A stretch of 64,000 nt of DNA from Mucilaginibacter paludis DSM 18603 (GCF_000166195.2 NZ_CM001403.1:2560432-2624431); one strand, 5' to 3'; positions 52,841 through 62,324 are shown, numbered from the stretch's first letter. Notes: generated by a model from the letters alone, not told the origin. Program-made: numbers and translations.

Positions 52841-54631
52841 TTAATAACAATATTTATTGGCTTCGATAATCTGTTTAGCCACCCGTTGCCTCGCATCTTT
52901 AATATTGAAGGGCGTAGTTTTGGTGAAGCGCCTCAAGCCCATCATCATCGCGGTATACTCATCGCCGTCAGCAAACGAATTTAATGCTTCTTTACCTGCT
53001 ATGTAAACATGGTCTACAGCCTCATGTAAGTAAATCCTCATCATATCCAGCTGGCCCTTGCAAGCATCCTCGCCACGTAACTTCACTAATTTTTCTGTTC
53101 TCAGGATGGTTGATTCAGCGACATATACATAGCCAATGATGTCGGCAATGTTCATCAATATCTCTTGCTCTTTACCTAAAGTAGCCATCAGTTTTTGAAC
53201 GGCCGAACCTGCAATCATCAACCCGGTTTTCTTTAAATTTTTCAGGATCTTTTTCTCGTAAGCAAAAGTTGCGTCGTCTTCGGCGGCAAAATCAGGTATC
53301 GCCATTAACTCTCCGGCCACTGCCTGGGCTGGGGTCATCAGGTCCAGTTCACCTTTTAATGCCCGTTTTAAAAGCATATCTACAATCAGCATCCGGTTAA
53401 TTTCGTTGGTACCTTCAAATATCCGGTTGATGCGGCTATCACGATAGGCACGCTCCATAGGCGCCTCGGCAGAGTAGCCCATACCGCCGTACACCTGCAA
53501 ACCTTCGTCAACCACATAGTCCAGCATTTCAGATCCCCATACCTTTAATATGGCACATTCAACAGCAAATTGCTCGGTTGATTTGAGTTTGGCTTTCGCC
53601 AGGTCCATCCCACTGGCGTGCAGGGCTTCATAGGCATCATCAATATTTTGCCCCGCCCGGTAAGCGGCACTCTCAACGGCGTAAATGCGGGTAGCCATCT
53701 CGGCTATCTTATAGCGGATAGCGCCGAATTTGGAGATGGGCAACTTAAACTGCACACGTTCGTTTGAATATTTAACCGCGTAATTGAGCGCCATGCGCGA
53801 TGAGCCGATAGCCGCCGCACCCAATTTAATCCGCCCGATATTCAGGATGTTCACTGCTATTTTAAACCCGTTCTGGCGTTCTGATAATAAATTTTCAACC
53901 GGAACCGGGCAATCGTTAAAAAACACCTGCCGGGTTGACGACCCTTTGATGCCCAATTTATGTTCTTCCGGGTTCATGCTGATCCCGCCAAAAGCTTTTT
54001 CAACAATAAATGCACTCAGGTTGGCATCGTCGTCAATTTTAGCAAACACCACAAACACATCGGCAAAGCCTCCGTTAGTGATCCACATTTTCTGACCGGT
54101 AATCAAATAATGAGTTCCCTCGGCATTCAGTTTAGCTTTGGTACGGCCAGAGTTGGCATCGGAGCCCGAGTTAGGTTCGGTTAAGCAATAAGCAGCCTTC
54201 CACTCGCCCGAAGCCAGTTTGGGGATGTATTTAGCCTTCTGCTCTTCGTTACCATAATACAGGATAGGCAAAGTGCCGATACCGGTATGGGCAGACAGTG
54301 CTACGGCAAAAGAATAACCGGCGCCTATAGCATCCGCAACCAGCATAGAGGTATTGAAGTTTTTACCAAAACCGCCGTATTCTTCAGGGATGGATACGCT
54401 CAACAAGCCTAATTCGCCGGCTTTATCCATCAGCGTTGGCATCAGGCCCTCTTCCTGCGCGTCAATCCGTTCCAGGTTGGGAAGCACCTCAGTAGCCAAA
54501 AAGTCCTCACAGGTTTTTTTGATCATCTGCGATTCTTCATCAAACTCCTCGGGTATAAAAATATCACCGGCCTCAGTTTCGCGGATGATAAACTCGCCGC
54601 CTTTAATGGTTGTTTTTTCTGTTGTTTCCAT
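52841..54631 (-). CDS. fadE: Acyl-CoA dehydrogenase, long form (FadE/VLCAD-like)
   Basis: The 596-residue product has the acyl-CoA dehydrogenase core in the first 430 residues (AAYCLTEPNSGSDANS, KMWITNGGFADVFVVFAK, GGMGYSAEAPMERAYRDSRI) with catalytic Glu in RIFEGTNEINR. A C-terminal helical extension of about 160 residues is as in VLCAD/ACAD9 and Bacillus FadE. It oxidises long-chain acyl-CoA in the first beta-oxidation step. It is the last gene of MarR-fadN-fadA-fadE, the same gene set as the Bacillus fadNAE operon. Confidence 0.93.
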   Translation of the reverse strand: METTEKTTIKGGEFIIRETEAGDIFIPEEFDEESQMIKKTCEDFLATEVLPNLERIDAQEEGLMPTLMDKAGELGLLSVSIPEEYGGFGKNFNTSMLVADAIGAGYSFAVALSAHTGIGTLPILYYGNEEQKAKYIPKLASGEWKAAYCLTEPNSGSDANSGRTKAKLNAEGTHYLITGQKMWITNGGFADVFVVFAKIDDDANLSAFIVEKAFGGISMNPEEHKLGIKGSSTRQVFFNDCPVPVENLLSERQNGFKIAVNILNIGRIKLGAAAIGSSRMALNYAVKYSNERVQFKLPISKFGAIRYKIAEMATRIYAVESAAYRAGQNIDDAYEALHASGMDLAKAKLKSTEQFAVECAILKVWGSEMLDYVVDEGLQVYGGMGYSAEAPMERAYRDSRINRIFEGTNEINRMLIVDMLLKRALKGELDLMTPAQAVAGELMAIPDFAAEDDATFAYEKKILKNLKKTGLMIAGSAVQKLMATLGKEQEILMNIADIIGYVYVAESTILRTEKLVKLRGEDACKGQLDMMRIYLHEAVDHVYIAGKEALNSFADGDEYTAMMMGLRRFTKTTPFNIKDARQRVAKQIIEANKYCY

Positions 54632-54632
54632 A

Positions 54633-54742
54633 GCCCCTCCTAAATCCTCCCCGGTAGGGAGGACTTTGATTTTGATTTTTATGTTGGTTCAAACTTTACA
54701 ATTTTAAAAGCCCTCCCTACCGGGGAGGGTTGGGTGGGGCTC
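54633..54742. repeat. Family A paired palindromic repeat between fadA and fadE
   Basis: The arms AGCCCCTCCTAAATCCTCCC and, inverted, GGGAGGGTTGGGTGGGGCT enclose about 60 bp. Each arm contains a CTCCCCGGTAGGGAG-type palindrome. The repeat fills the whole gap between the two genes, so it is transcribed within the operon. Confidence 0.75.
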
Positions 54743-54744
54743 CT

Positions 54745-55923
54745 CTATAACATTTCAAACACCCCGGCCGCGCCCTGCCCGGTGCCTACGCACATCGTTA
54801 CAATTCCGTATTTCTGGTTGTTGCGTTTCAATTCGTTCATCAACTGCACGGTTAACTTGGCGCCTGTACAGCCCAGCGGATGGCCGAGTGCTATGGCACC
54901 ACCATTGACGTTGAGCTTGCTTTGGTCGATGCCCAATTCGCGAACCACGGCTAACGATTGCGATGCAAAAGCCTCGTTCAGCTCGAACAGATCGATCTGA
55001 TCAAGCTTCATATTGGCTTGCGCCAGTGCTTTCGGGATAGCGTAAATGGGCCCTATACCCATAATTCGTGGTGGTACACCGGCCACGCTATAGCTTACCA
55101 AACGGGCAATAGGTTGTACATTAAGCTCCTTGAGCATTTTTTCGGATACGATAAGCACAAAGGCGGCCCCATCCGAAGTTTGCGAAGAATTACCCGCCGT
55201 AACCACGCCATCGGCACTAAAAACCGGCTTTAATTTGGCCAGTTTATCAACACTGGTATCGGCACGCGGGCCTTCGTCGGTGTCAACTACATATTGCCTG
55301 GTTTTCTTTTTCAGGTTTTCGTCAAGGTAAGTTTCCTTTACGGTGATGGGCAATAGGCCTTCTTTCATGTGTCCGTTCTGGATTGCCTTGATAGCTTTCT
55401 GATGCGATTGATAAGAAAATTCGTCCTGGTCTTCGCGGCTTACCTTGTACTCCTTAGCCACAGCCTCAGCGGTAAGGCCCATGTTCCAGTACCAATCGGG
55501 GTGCGCTACGGCAACCGTTTCGTTCGGAACAATTTTCCATCCGCCCATCGGTATGGTCGACATCACCTCGACACCACCGGCAATAATGCAGTCGGCCATG
55601 CCGGACCGGATCTTGGCTGTCGCCGTGGCAATGGTTTCCAGTCCTGACGCGCAGTAACGGTTCATCACCACGCCCGGCACCTTATCAGTATCCAATCCCA
55701 TCAGCGATATCAAACGGGCCACGTTGAGCCCCTGCTCAGCCTCGGGTGTAGCGTTACCGACAATCACATCATCTATCCGCTCTCTATCCAATCCCGGAAC
55801 CGAAGCCACTAAGGCCCGGATCACTTCTGCAGCCAGGTCGTCGGCCCTTGTAAAACGGAACACGCCACGTGGCGCTTTTCCAACCGCGGTTCTGTATCCT
55901 GCTATGATATATGCTTCTTGCAT
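54745..55923 (-). CDS. fadA: Acetyl-CoA acyltransferase (3-ketoacyl-CoA thiolase)
   Basis: The 392-residue thiolase has nucleophile C91 in NRYCASGLETIATA, GGVEVMSTIPMGG, ALGHPLGCTGAKL containing the active-site His near 348, and the C-terminal acid/base Cys in TMCVGTGQGAAGVFEML. It cleaves 3-ketoacyl-CoA in the last beta-oxidation step. It lies between the FadN- and FadE-like genes in one operon, separated on both sides by family A repeats. Confidence 0.95.
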   Translation of the reverse strand: MQEAYIIAGYRTAVGKAPRGVFRFTRADDLAAEVIRALVASVPGLDRERIDDVIVGNATPEAEQGLNVARLISLMGLDTDKVPGVVMNRYCASGLETIATATAKIRSGMADCIIAGGVEVMSTIPMGGWKIVPNETVAVAHPDWYWNMGLTAEAVAKEYKVSREDQDEFSYQSHQKAIKAIQNGHMKEGLLPITVKETYLDENLKKKTRQYVVDTDEGPRADTSVDKLAKLKPVFSADGVVTAGNSSQTSDGAAFVLIVSEKMLKELNVQPIARLVSYSVAGVPPRIMGIGPIYAIPKALAQANMKLDQIDLFELNEAFASQSLAVVRELGIDQSKLNVNGGAIALGHPLGCTGAKLTVQLMNELKRNNQKYGIVTMCVGTGQGAAGVFEML

Positions 55924-55927
55924 TTTT

Positions 55928-56022
55928 TAGCCCCTCCTAAATCCTCCCCGGTAGGGAGGACTTTGTATTTTCTTTTAATGACTTAATTATTGGTCTCCCC
56001 TACCGGGGGAGATTTAGAGGGG
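55928..56022. repeat. Family A paired palindromic repeat between fadN and fadA
   Basis: The arms AGCCCCTCCTAAATCCTCCC and, inverted, GGGGGAGATTTAGAGGGGGC enclose about 30 bp of AT-rich DNA. This is the cleanest two-arm copy of the family and shows that the unit at 4554 is a single arm. Confidence 0.78.
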
Positions 56023-56025
56023 GCT

Positions 56026-58431
56026 CTAATTTCTTAAAGGTTTCCCCTTGGTTATAATGCTCTGTATTCTTTCCAGTGTTTTTCTTTCTCCGCAAAGCGA
56101 TAAAAAGGCTTCACGTTCCAGGTCGAGCAGGTATTGTTCGGTGACTAATGTTGGTGAGGACAAATCACCGCCACACATGACGTAGCCTAACTTTTCAGAG
56201 ATCTTTTTATCGTGCTCAGAAATATAATGGCCCGAATACATGGAATTGGCGCCGATGTAAACCATACCCAAACCGGCTTTGCCCAATACCTTGATATCTT
56301 TACGATGCGCAGGCTGGGTATATCCCGCATCAGCCAGTTCAATCGCTTTTTCTTTGGCGTCTGCAATCAACCTGCTGCGGTTCATGCTGATGCTGTATTT
56401 ATCTTTGAGTAAGTAGCCCAGATCGTAGGCCTCGGCAGCCGAGGTTGATACTTTGGCCATACCGATGGTCAAGAAACGGTCTTTTAAAACGTTCTGCTCA
56501 ATCTGCCCTTCTTTAAAGTCGTCGGATGTCCGGAGCGTGAACTCCTTGGTACCGCCGCCACCGGGTATTAAGCCCACACCAAACTCCACCAAACCCATAT
56601 AGGTTTCGGCATTTAACTGAACGTGATCGGCATGCAGGCAAAACTCGCAACCACCGCCCAAGGTTAAATTATGCGGGGCCAGCACTACCGGTATTGATGA
56701 GTAACGGATGCGCATACTGGTGTTCTGAAACATTTTGACAGCCATGTTCACCTCATCCCACTCCTGCTCAACGGCCATCATAAATATCATACCTACGTTG
56801 GCTCCTGCCGAAAAATTGGCGCCATCATTGCCTATCACTAAACCACGGTAATCCTTCTCGGCAATATCAATGGCTTTATTTATACCCTGTAAAACCTCAG
56901 CACCAATGGTATTCATTTTGGTATGGAACTCCAGGTTGATAATACCGTCGCCCAGGTCGGTTATGGTAGTGCCCGAGTTTTTCCAGATGGTTTTGCTTTC
57001 GCGGATGTTATCCAGAATAATAAAGCTTTCCGTACCGGGAACGGCCTTGTAGCTTTGACTTGGGATATCGTAATACTTTTTAACGCCGTTCTCCACCTTG
57101 TAAAAAGTTTCGTTACCGGCATCCAGCATTTGGTGTACCCAGGCGGCGGCTTCGTTACCTTTTTCTTTCATTTTGGCAACGGTATCCTTCACACCCAGAG
57201 CATCCCAAACTTCAAACGGCCCAAGCTCCCAGCCAAATCCGGCCCTTAGGGCGTCGTCAATACGATATAGTTCATCGGATATTTCGGGGATCCGGTCGCT
57301 TACATATTCAAACAATCCGTAAAACGATGTTCTAAAAAACTCTCCGGCTTTATCGGTTCCTTTAGCGTAAACCCTCATCCGCTCGCGCAGGTTCTCAACC
57401 GGTTTAGTTGCGTCGAGCGTTGCCGATTTAACTTTGATCTGCGGCTTATACTCCAATGTCTTCAGATCGAGCGCTAAAATGTCGCTCGAGCCATCGGCGT
57501 TCTTTACCTTTTTATAAAAGCCCTGTTTGGTTTTATCGCCCAGCCATTTGTTTTCGGCCATCTTCTTCACGTATTCGGGCAGTACAAATAAATTGTGTGC
57601 CTTATCATCCGGCAGGTTATTGTACAATCCGTTGGCTACGTTAATCATGGTATCCAAACCAACCACATCGCTGGTGCGGAAAGTGGCCGATTTTGCCCTG
57701 CCCAAAACAGGACCGGTAAATTTATCCACCTCCTCAACCGTCAGGTCCATTTTTTCTACCAGGTGCAATAGCGCCATAATAGAGTATACGCCCACACGAT
57801 TAGCAATAAAGGCCGGTGTATCTTTACATAAAACCGTAGTTTTACCTAAAAATTGATCGCCGTAATGCATCACAAAATCAACAACTTCGGCACTGGTATG
57901 TGGTGTAGGGATAATTTCCAACAGGCGCAAATAGCGTGGCGGATTAAAGAAGTGCGTTCCGCAAAAGTGCGCCTTAAAATCTTCACTCCTACCCTCAGCC
58001 ATTAAATGGATGGGGATACCCGATGTATTAGAGGTGATGAGCGTACCTGGCTTACGGAATTTTTCTACCTGGTCATAAACCTTCTTTTTAATATCCAGGT
58101 TTTCAACCACTACCTCAATGGTCCAATCGCAACCGGCAATATCTTTCATGTTATCATCAAAGTTGCCTGTTGTAATCCGGTTGATTACAGATTTGGTATA
58201 TACCGGTGATGGATTTGATTTAATGGCCGTTTCGAGCGCTGTATTAACTATCCGGTTCTTTACTTTCGGATTGTCAAGTGTAAGCCCTTTAGCCTGCTCA
58301 TCGGGCGCCAGCTCTTTGGGGGCAATATCCAGCAATAGCACCTCTACCCCAATATTGGCGAAGTGGCATGCTATCCTCGACCCCATTACACCGGATCCTA
58401 AAACGGCTACTTTTTTAATTAGTCTTTTCAT
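56026..58431 (-). CDS. fadN: 3-hydroxyacyl-CoA dehydrogenase/enoyl-CoA hydratase (FadN type)
   Basis: The 801-residue product has the NAD-binding domain first (VAVLGSGVMGSRIACHFANIG, about 8-30) and the HCDH helical domains (KDTPAFIANRVGVYSIMALL, DVVGLDTMINVANGLYNNL). The hydratase domain follows (about 470-700; GNDGANFSAGANVGMIF, LGGGCEFCLHADHV, VEFGVGLIPGGGGTKEF). This order, dehydrogenase before hydratase, is that of Bacillus FadN, opposite to FadB/FadJ. It carries out hydration and oxidation in beta-oxidation. Confidence 0.93.
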   Translation of the reverse strand: MKRLIKKVAVLGSGVMGSRIACHFANIGVEVLLLDIAPKELAPDEQAKGLTLDNPKVKNRIVNTALETAIKSNPSPVYTKSVINRITTGNFDDNMKDIAGCDWTIEVVVENLDIKKKVYDQVEKFRKPGTLITSNTSGIPIHLMAEGRSEDFKAHFCGTHFFNPPRYLRLLEIIPTPHTSAEVVDFVMHYGDQFLGKTTVLCKDTPAFIANRVGVYSIMALLHLVEKMDLTVEEVDKFTGPVLGRAKSATFRTSDVVGLDTMINVANGLYNNLPDDKAHNLFVLPEYVKKMAENKWLGDKTKQGFYKKVKNADGSSDILALDLKTLEYKPQIKVKSATLDATKPVENLRERMRVYAKGTDKAGEFFRTSFYGLFEYVSDRIPEISDELYRIDDALRAGFGWELGPFEVWDALGVKDTVAKMKEKGNEAAAWVHQMLDAGNETFYKVENGVKKYYDIPSQSYKAVPGTESFIILDNIRESKTIWKNSGTTITDLGDGIINLEFHTKMNTIGAEVLQGINKAIDIAEKDYRGLVIGNDGANFSAGANVGMIFMMAVEQEWDEVNMAVKMFQNTSMRIRYSSIPVVLAPHNLTLGGGCEFCLHADHVQLNAETYMGLVEFGVGLIPGGGGTKEFTLRTSDDFKEGQIEQNVLKDRFLTIGMAKVSTSAAEAYDLGYLLKDKYSISMNRSRLIADAKEKAIELADAGYTQPAHRKDIKVLGKAGLGMVYIGANSMYSGHYISEHDKKISEKLGYVMCGGDLSSPTLVTEQYLLDLEREAFLSLCGERKTLERIQSIITKGKPLRN

Positions 58432-58489
58432 TTTTTAGATTTATTCCAATGTTAAAATCATTCGGATAAAGAAAGATCGTATCAGGATT

Positions 58490-58924
58490 TTACTCTGGTT
58501 TATAATCAATGGTTAATTGATTTATTTTTTTTAAGGTTTCTATCAATTGTTGTTTTTCGCTTTCGCTGATGTGATCGTTCAGGTAATCGTTAAACTTACG
58601 TACAACTACCCGAGCCAAATGCCTTTTCTCTTTACCTAATTCGGTCAAATGGATCTTCACAGAACGCTTATCTCCTTTATTTGATTCCCGGTAAATCAAG
58701 CCCATTTGCTCCAGTGTACTTAACATACGCGATAAACTGGTTGATTTTAGCCCAAGCAAAGCAGCAACCTGCGAAACCGTTGTACCTTCTTTCTCATTGA
58801 TGTTAATCAGTAAATAACCAATGGATTGGGTGATACCAAATTCCGAAGCTAACTGGTTATACCGGTTAGCCACTGTTTGCCATACTACCTTTAAATAATA
58901 ATCTACGGTTTCTTGTTGGTTCAT
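58490..58924 (-). CDS. MarR-family regulator of the fad operon
   Basis: The 144-residue product has a winged-helix domain (about 30-110): TVSQVAALLGLKSTSLSRMLSTLEQMGLIYRES in outline, followed by the wing NKGDKRSVKIHLTELGKEK. N- and C-terminal helices form the dimer interface. It is the first gene of the fad operon. Two palindromic sites lie in its promoter, so autorepression relieved by an acyl-CoA is a reasonable model, by analogy with FadR/FabR-type control; the ligand is not predictable. Confidence 0.9.
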   Translation of the reverse strand: MNQQETVDYYLKVVWQTVANRYNQLASEFGITQSIGYLLININEKEGTTVSQVAALLGLKSTSLSRMLSTLEQMGLIYRESNKGDKRSVKIHLTELGKEKRHLARVVVRKFNDYLNDHISESEKQQLIETLKKINQLTIDYKPE

Positions 58925-58930
58925 ATTTAC

Positions 58931-58979
58931 TATGCAAGCATAACAAATATAAACAGTAAAAGTTTAATATGCAAGCATA
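58931..58979 (-). promoter_or_regulatory. MarR/fad promoter with two TATGC-AA-GCATA operators
   Basis: Identical sites TATGCAAGCATA lie at 58931-58942 and 58968-58979. Between them the minus strand has -7 TATATTTG (58951-58944), with TTG (-33) inside the distal site at 20 bp spacing. The proximal site lies over the likely transcription start, 7 bp before the start codon. A dimeric repressor at either site would block the promoter. Confidence 0.7.
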
Positions 58980-59163
58980 ATGTGCGAGAAAAAGCAGGAC
59001 AACTATTAATTTAAAGATACTTACCATATATGCCACCACGGACGTATGTGGCTTAACCCTAAATCAGCATGCTACAGGATGGTTTCTTCTCCTGGTCTGA
59101 TATCTTTGTAAACTGATCCGGGCTGCCCGGATGATAAACCAATTACCCATACCTGTTTTATTG

Positions 59164-61941
59164 ATGAAGAAATTATTGATACTTTTTGCCGGGAGTTGCC
59201 TTACAATGAACATGGTACATGCCCAAACCGCAAAGCCAACTGCTTGGCCCGAGGTAAAAAAAGAAATGCGCCCTTATACCCGCTGGTGGTGGATGGGCAA
59301 TGCAGTAGATGATAAAAACACAGGCAGATTACTGGAAACTTACAGTAAGGCTGGCTTTGGTGGAGTTGAGGTAACGCCGATATATGGAGCCATAGGTTAC
59401 GAAAGCCGTTACCTGCAATTTCTTTCGCCCCGATGGATGAGCGCCTTAAACTTTACGGTATCAAAGGCTAAAAGCCTGGGCATGGCGGTAGATATGAATA
59501 CCGGCACAGGCTGGCCCTTTGGCGGCCCGCAGATTAAATCTGCAAATGCCGCTGCTAAGTTGATTATTCAGAACTACAAGCTTTCGACCGGGCAAACCCT
59601 GCCAGATAAAATAACCGTGACCGATGCCAAACAAAGTAAAGCGGGAGCGCCATTGCAAGCCCTTACGGCTTACAGCGATAAAGGCGAGGTTATTAATTTA
59701 CTGGATAAGCTTTCGCCGGATGGTATGCTCAACTGGAAACCGGCAAGCGGCAACTGGGATATTTACGCCGCATTTTCGGGCAAAACATTGCAGCAGGTAA
59801 AAAGAGCAGCGCCGGGCGGCGAGGGCAATGTGATGGACCATTTATCAAAACAGGCTGTAGATGTTTATTTAAAACATTTTGATGAAGGTTTTGGTGGTAA
59901 GTCGCCCGGAATCGGTTCTTATTTTAACGATAGTTATGAAGTGTATGGCGCCAACTGGTCGCCCGGGTTTTTCGAGGAATTTAAGCGCCTGAGAGGCTAT
60001 GACCTGCGCCTGCACTTGCGCGAATTAAACAGCAACGACAATATAGATGCGGTTGCCCGTGTTAAAACGGATTACCGCGAAACCATGAGCCAGATGCTGC
60101 TGGATAACTTTACCTTAAATTGGACCAAATGGGCGCATAAATACAATAGCCTATCCAGAAACCAATCGCACGGCTCGCCCGGCAACATATTAGATTTGTA
60201 TGCCGCCGTTGATATCCCCGAGTGCGAAACCTTTGGCTCAAGTAAGTTTGATATACCCGGCCTGCGCCGCGATAGTGCCGATGTACGTAACGTAGACCCG
60301 GACCCGATGATGATGAAATTTGCCTCGTCAGCCGCGCATGTTAACGGCAAGCCTTATACCACATCAGAAACTTTTACCTGGCTGGCCGAGCACTTTAAGG
60401 GATCGTTATCGCAATGCAAACCGGAGCTCGAGCAAGTATTTTTGGCCGGTGTAAACCATGTTTTTTTTCATGGCACCACCTATTCGCCGGAGGATATTCA
60501 ATTTCCGGGCTGGCTGTTTTATGCCTCCACCAACTTTGTACCCGATAACAGTTGGTGGCCGCACTTAAACGGACTTAATACTTACATCACCCGCTGCCAA
60601 TCGGTTTTACAAGCCGGAAAATCAGATAACGAACTGATGATGTATTGGCCAATTTACGATGCATGGAGTAATCCTGAGGGAATTGATATGCCCTTCGCCA
60701 TCCATGGCATTGATAAATGGCTGCACCCCACCAACTTTTATAAATCGGCTATGGAGCTGCAAAAGGCTGGCTACGCTTTCGATTTTGTATCCGACGGGAT
60801 GCTGGAGCAATCAAGCGTAGTGAACGGTCAGATCAGCACTGCTGCTAATGCACAAACCCGCAAGGTGCTGGTTGTGCCGCAATGCCACTATATGCCTTTG
60901 GCTACGCTGGATAAAATTATCCAATTGGCTAAAGACGGGGCAACCATCATCATCCAGCAGTTGCCCCAGGATGTACCCGGATTAAATGATCTTGACGCCC
61001 GCCGTACCAAACTAAAAAGCACATTGGCTACGCTAAATTTTACCGATGCGGGAAACGGTGTAAAGCAATCCGGTATAGGTAAAGGCCAGATTCTGCTGTC
61101 GGAAGATATTCAAAAGGCACTTCAATTGAAAAATATTACAGGAGAGGCTTTAACCGGAACCGGATTAAAGTTTATCCGCAGGGAAATTCCCGGTGGTAAA
61201 TATTATTACCTGGTTAACCATACCGCCAAAGTTATCGATACCAATATCCCTTTAAACTTTAAGGCGGCGGCTGTTTTAATAATGGATCCGCAAAGCGGAA
61301 GTTATGGCAAAGCTATAGCAAACACCGCCAATAATAAAACGATGGTGCGTGTGCAAATGCAACCCGGCGAAGCCCTCATTTTAAAAGCAAGTGCCGCGCC
61401 TATGCAAACTGCTGCCTGGAAATACATTGGGCAAGCAGGCGCCCCCCTGGCTCTCGGTAACGGGTGGAACCTGCATTTTACCAAAGGCGGGCCGGAGTTA
61501 CCGGCAGATGAAAAGCTAAACCAACTCGGTTCGTGGACGGAATCATCCGATCCCAAAACACAATCGTTCTCCGGTAGTGCTGAGTATACTACCACCTTTG
61601 ATATTCCGGCCAACAAAGCAGCCGATTACATCCTTAACTTAGGTAAGGTGTGCGAGAGCGCCCATGTGTATATCAACGGAGCCGATGCGGGCATTTTTTG
61701 GAGTATACCATTTAGCGCCAGGGTGGGCCAATATTTAAAACCGGGCAAAAACACCATTAAGGTTGAGGTGGCCAACTTAATGGCTAACCGCATCCGCTAT
61801 ATGGATCAAAACGGCATTCAATGGCGTAAATACCACGAAATTAATTTTGTGAATATCAACTACCAGCCTTTTGATGCCTGTAAGTGGAAGGTAATGCCTT
61901 CAGGATTAATTGGGCCGGTTACATTAACCCCGGTTAATTAG
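59164..61941 (+). CDS. GH106-like glycoside hydrolase (alpha-L-rhamnosidase family)
   Basis: Start at ATG 59164 (MKKLLILFAGSCLTMNMVHAQ signal peptide); a more upstream TTG-type frame adds nothing. The 925-residue protein has the GH106 pattern: RPYTRWWWMGNAVDDKNTGR near the mature N-terminus, GFGGVEVTPIYGAIGYE, MAVDMNTGTGWPFGGPQI and YFNDSYEVYGANWSPGFFEEF with probable acidic residues. AETFTW-like TSETFTWLAEHFKG, MMYWPIYDAW and a C-terminal galactose-binding-like domain (VYINGADAGIFWSIPF, IKVEVANLMANRIRYMD) follow. It probably removes rhamnose from pectin or other polysaccharides. It is solitary, with no SusCD pair nearby. Confidence 0.85.
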   Translation: MKKLLILFAGSCLTMNMVHAQTAKPTAWPEVKKEMRPYTRWWWMGNAVDDKNTGRLLETYSKAGFGGVEVTPIYGAIGYESRYLQFLSPRWMSALNFTVSKAKSLGMAVDMNTGTGWPFGGPQIKSANAAAKLIIQNYKLSTGQTLPDKITVTDAKQSKAGAPLQALTAYSDKGEVINLLDKLSPDGMLNWKPASGNWDIYAAFSGKTLQQVKRAAPGGEGNVMDHLSKQAVDVYLKHFDEGFGGKSPGIGSYFNDSYEVYGANWSPGFFEEFKRLRGYDLRLHLRELNSNDNIDAVARVKTDYRETMSQMLLDNFTLNWTKWAHKYNSLSRNQSHGSPGNILDLYAAVDIPECETFGSSKFDIPGLRRDSADVRNVDPDPMMMKFASSAAHVNGKPYTTSETFTWLAEHFKGSLSQCKPELEQVFLAGVNHVFFHGTTYSPEDIQFPGWLFYASTNFVPDNSWWPHLNGLNTYITRCQSVLQAGKSDNELMMYWPIYDAWSNPEGIDMPFAIHGIDKWLHPTNFYKSAMELQKAGYAFDFVSDGMLEQSSVVNGQISTAANAQTRKVLVVPQCHYMPLATLDKIIQLAKDGATIIIQQLPQDVPGLNDLDARRTKLKSTLATLNFTDAGNGVKQSGIGKGQILLSEDIQKALQLKNITGEALTGTGLKFIRREIPGGKYYYLVNHTAKVIDTNIPLNFKAAAVLIMDPQSGSYGKAIANTANNKTMVRVQMQPGEALILKASAAPMQTAAWKYIGQAGAPLALGNGWNLHFTKGGPELPADEKLNQLGSWTESSDPKTQSFSGSAEYTTTFDIPANKAADYILNLGKVCESAHVYINGADAGIFWSIPFSARVGQYLKPGKNTIKVEVANLMANRIRYMDQNGIQWRKYHEINFVNINYQPFDACKWKVMPSGLIGPVTLTPVN

Positions 61942-62035
61942 TTGGTTTTGGGGTTATAAGTACAGTATTTTGTCATGGTCATTCATTATAAACATCCTTG
62001 GTCGCCGCTAATTATCTTTGAATAGCCTTGTAAGT

Positions 62036-62063
62036 AAAAAGTCCCTGTTTTAATAAACAGGGG
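62036..62063 (-). terminator. Intrinsic terminator after the free-standing Rpn C-terminal copy
   Basis: CCCTGTTT / AAACAGGG with a TAAT loop is followed on the minus strand by TTTTT. It is 25 bp past the stop of the short copy. Confidence 0.7.
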
Positions 62064-62085
62064 CTTCGGTATATTTAGTTAGACA

Positions 62086-62265
62086 TTATAATTTTTCAAT
62101 TTCTGCTATCGAAAGCTTGGTAAACTTAGCAATTTGCTCATTGGGGATACCATGTTTTTTCATCTCAATAGCAACAGCAACAATACCCTCGTGTATACCC
62201 TCCAACTTGCCTTCCAGCTTACCTTCTTTTTTGGCTTCGTCCAATAAAAGTTCTTCTAAGCCCAT
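62086..62265 (-). CDS. Free-standing 59-residue copy of the Rpn C-terminal (RpnS-like) domain
   Basis: The frame starts MGLEELLLDEAKKEGKLEGK and ends FTKLSIAEIEKL. It aligns end to end with the last 63 residues of the Rpn protein encoded upstream, with four substitutions and one fewer four-residue repeat (KLEG). The start codon matches the internal ATG of the large gene exactly, and the similarity stops there. No Shine-Dalgarno sequence precedes it, and the terminator of the large gene lies in between. It may be a stand-alone antitoxin or a duplication remnant. Confidence 0.65.
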   Translation of the reverse strand: MGLEELLLDEAKKEGKLEGKLEGIHEGIVAVAIEMKKHGIPNEQIAKFTKLSIAEIEKL

Positions 62266-62282
62266 AATAACTACTATTTACC

Positions 62283-62312
62283 AAAAAGCTCCTACTTATT
62301 AAAGCAGAAGCT
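62283..62312 (-). terminator. Intrinsic terminator after the Rpn gene
   Basis: AGCTCCTACTT and AAGCAGAAGCT pair as RNA with two G-U pairs around a short loop, then five T residues on the minus strand. It lies 12 bp past the large gene's stop and 18 bp before the short copy's ATG. Confidence 0.65.
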
Positions 62313-62324
62313 CAATTTTATTAA

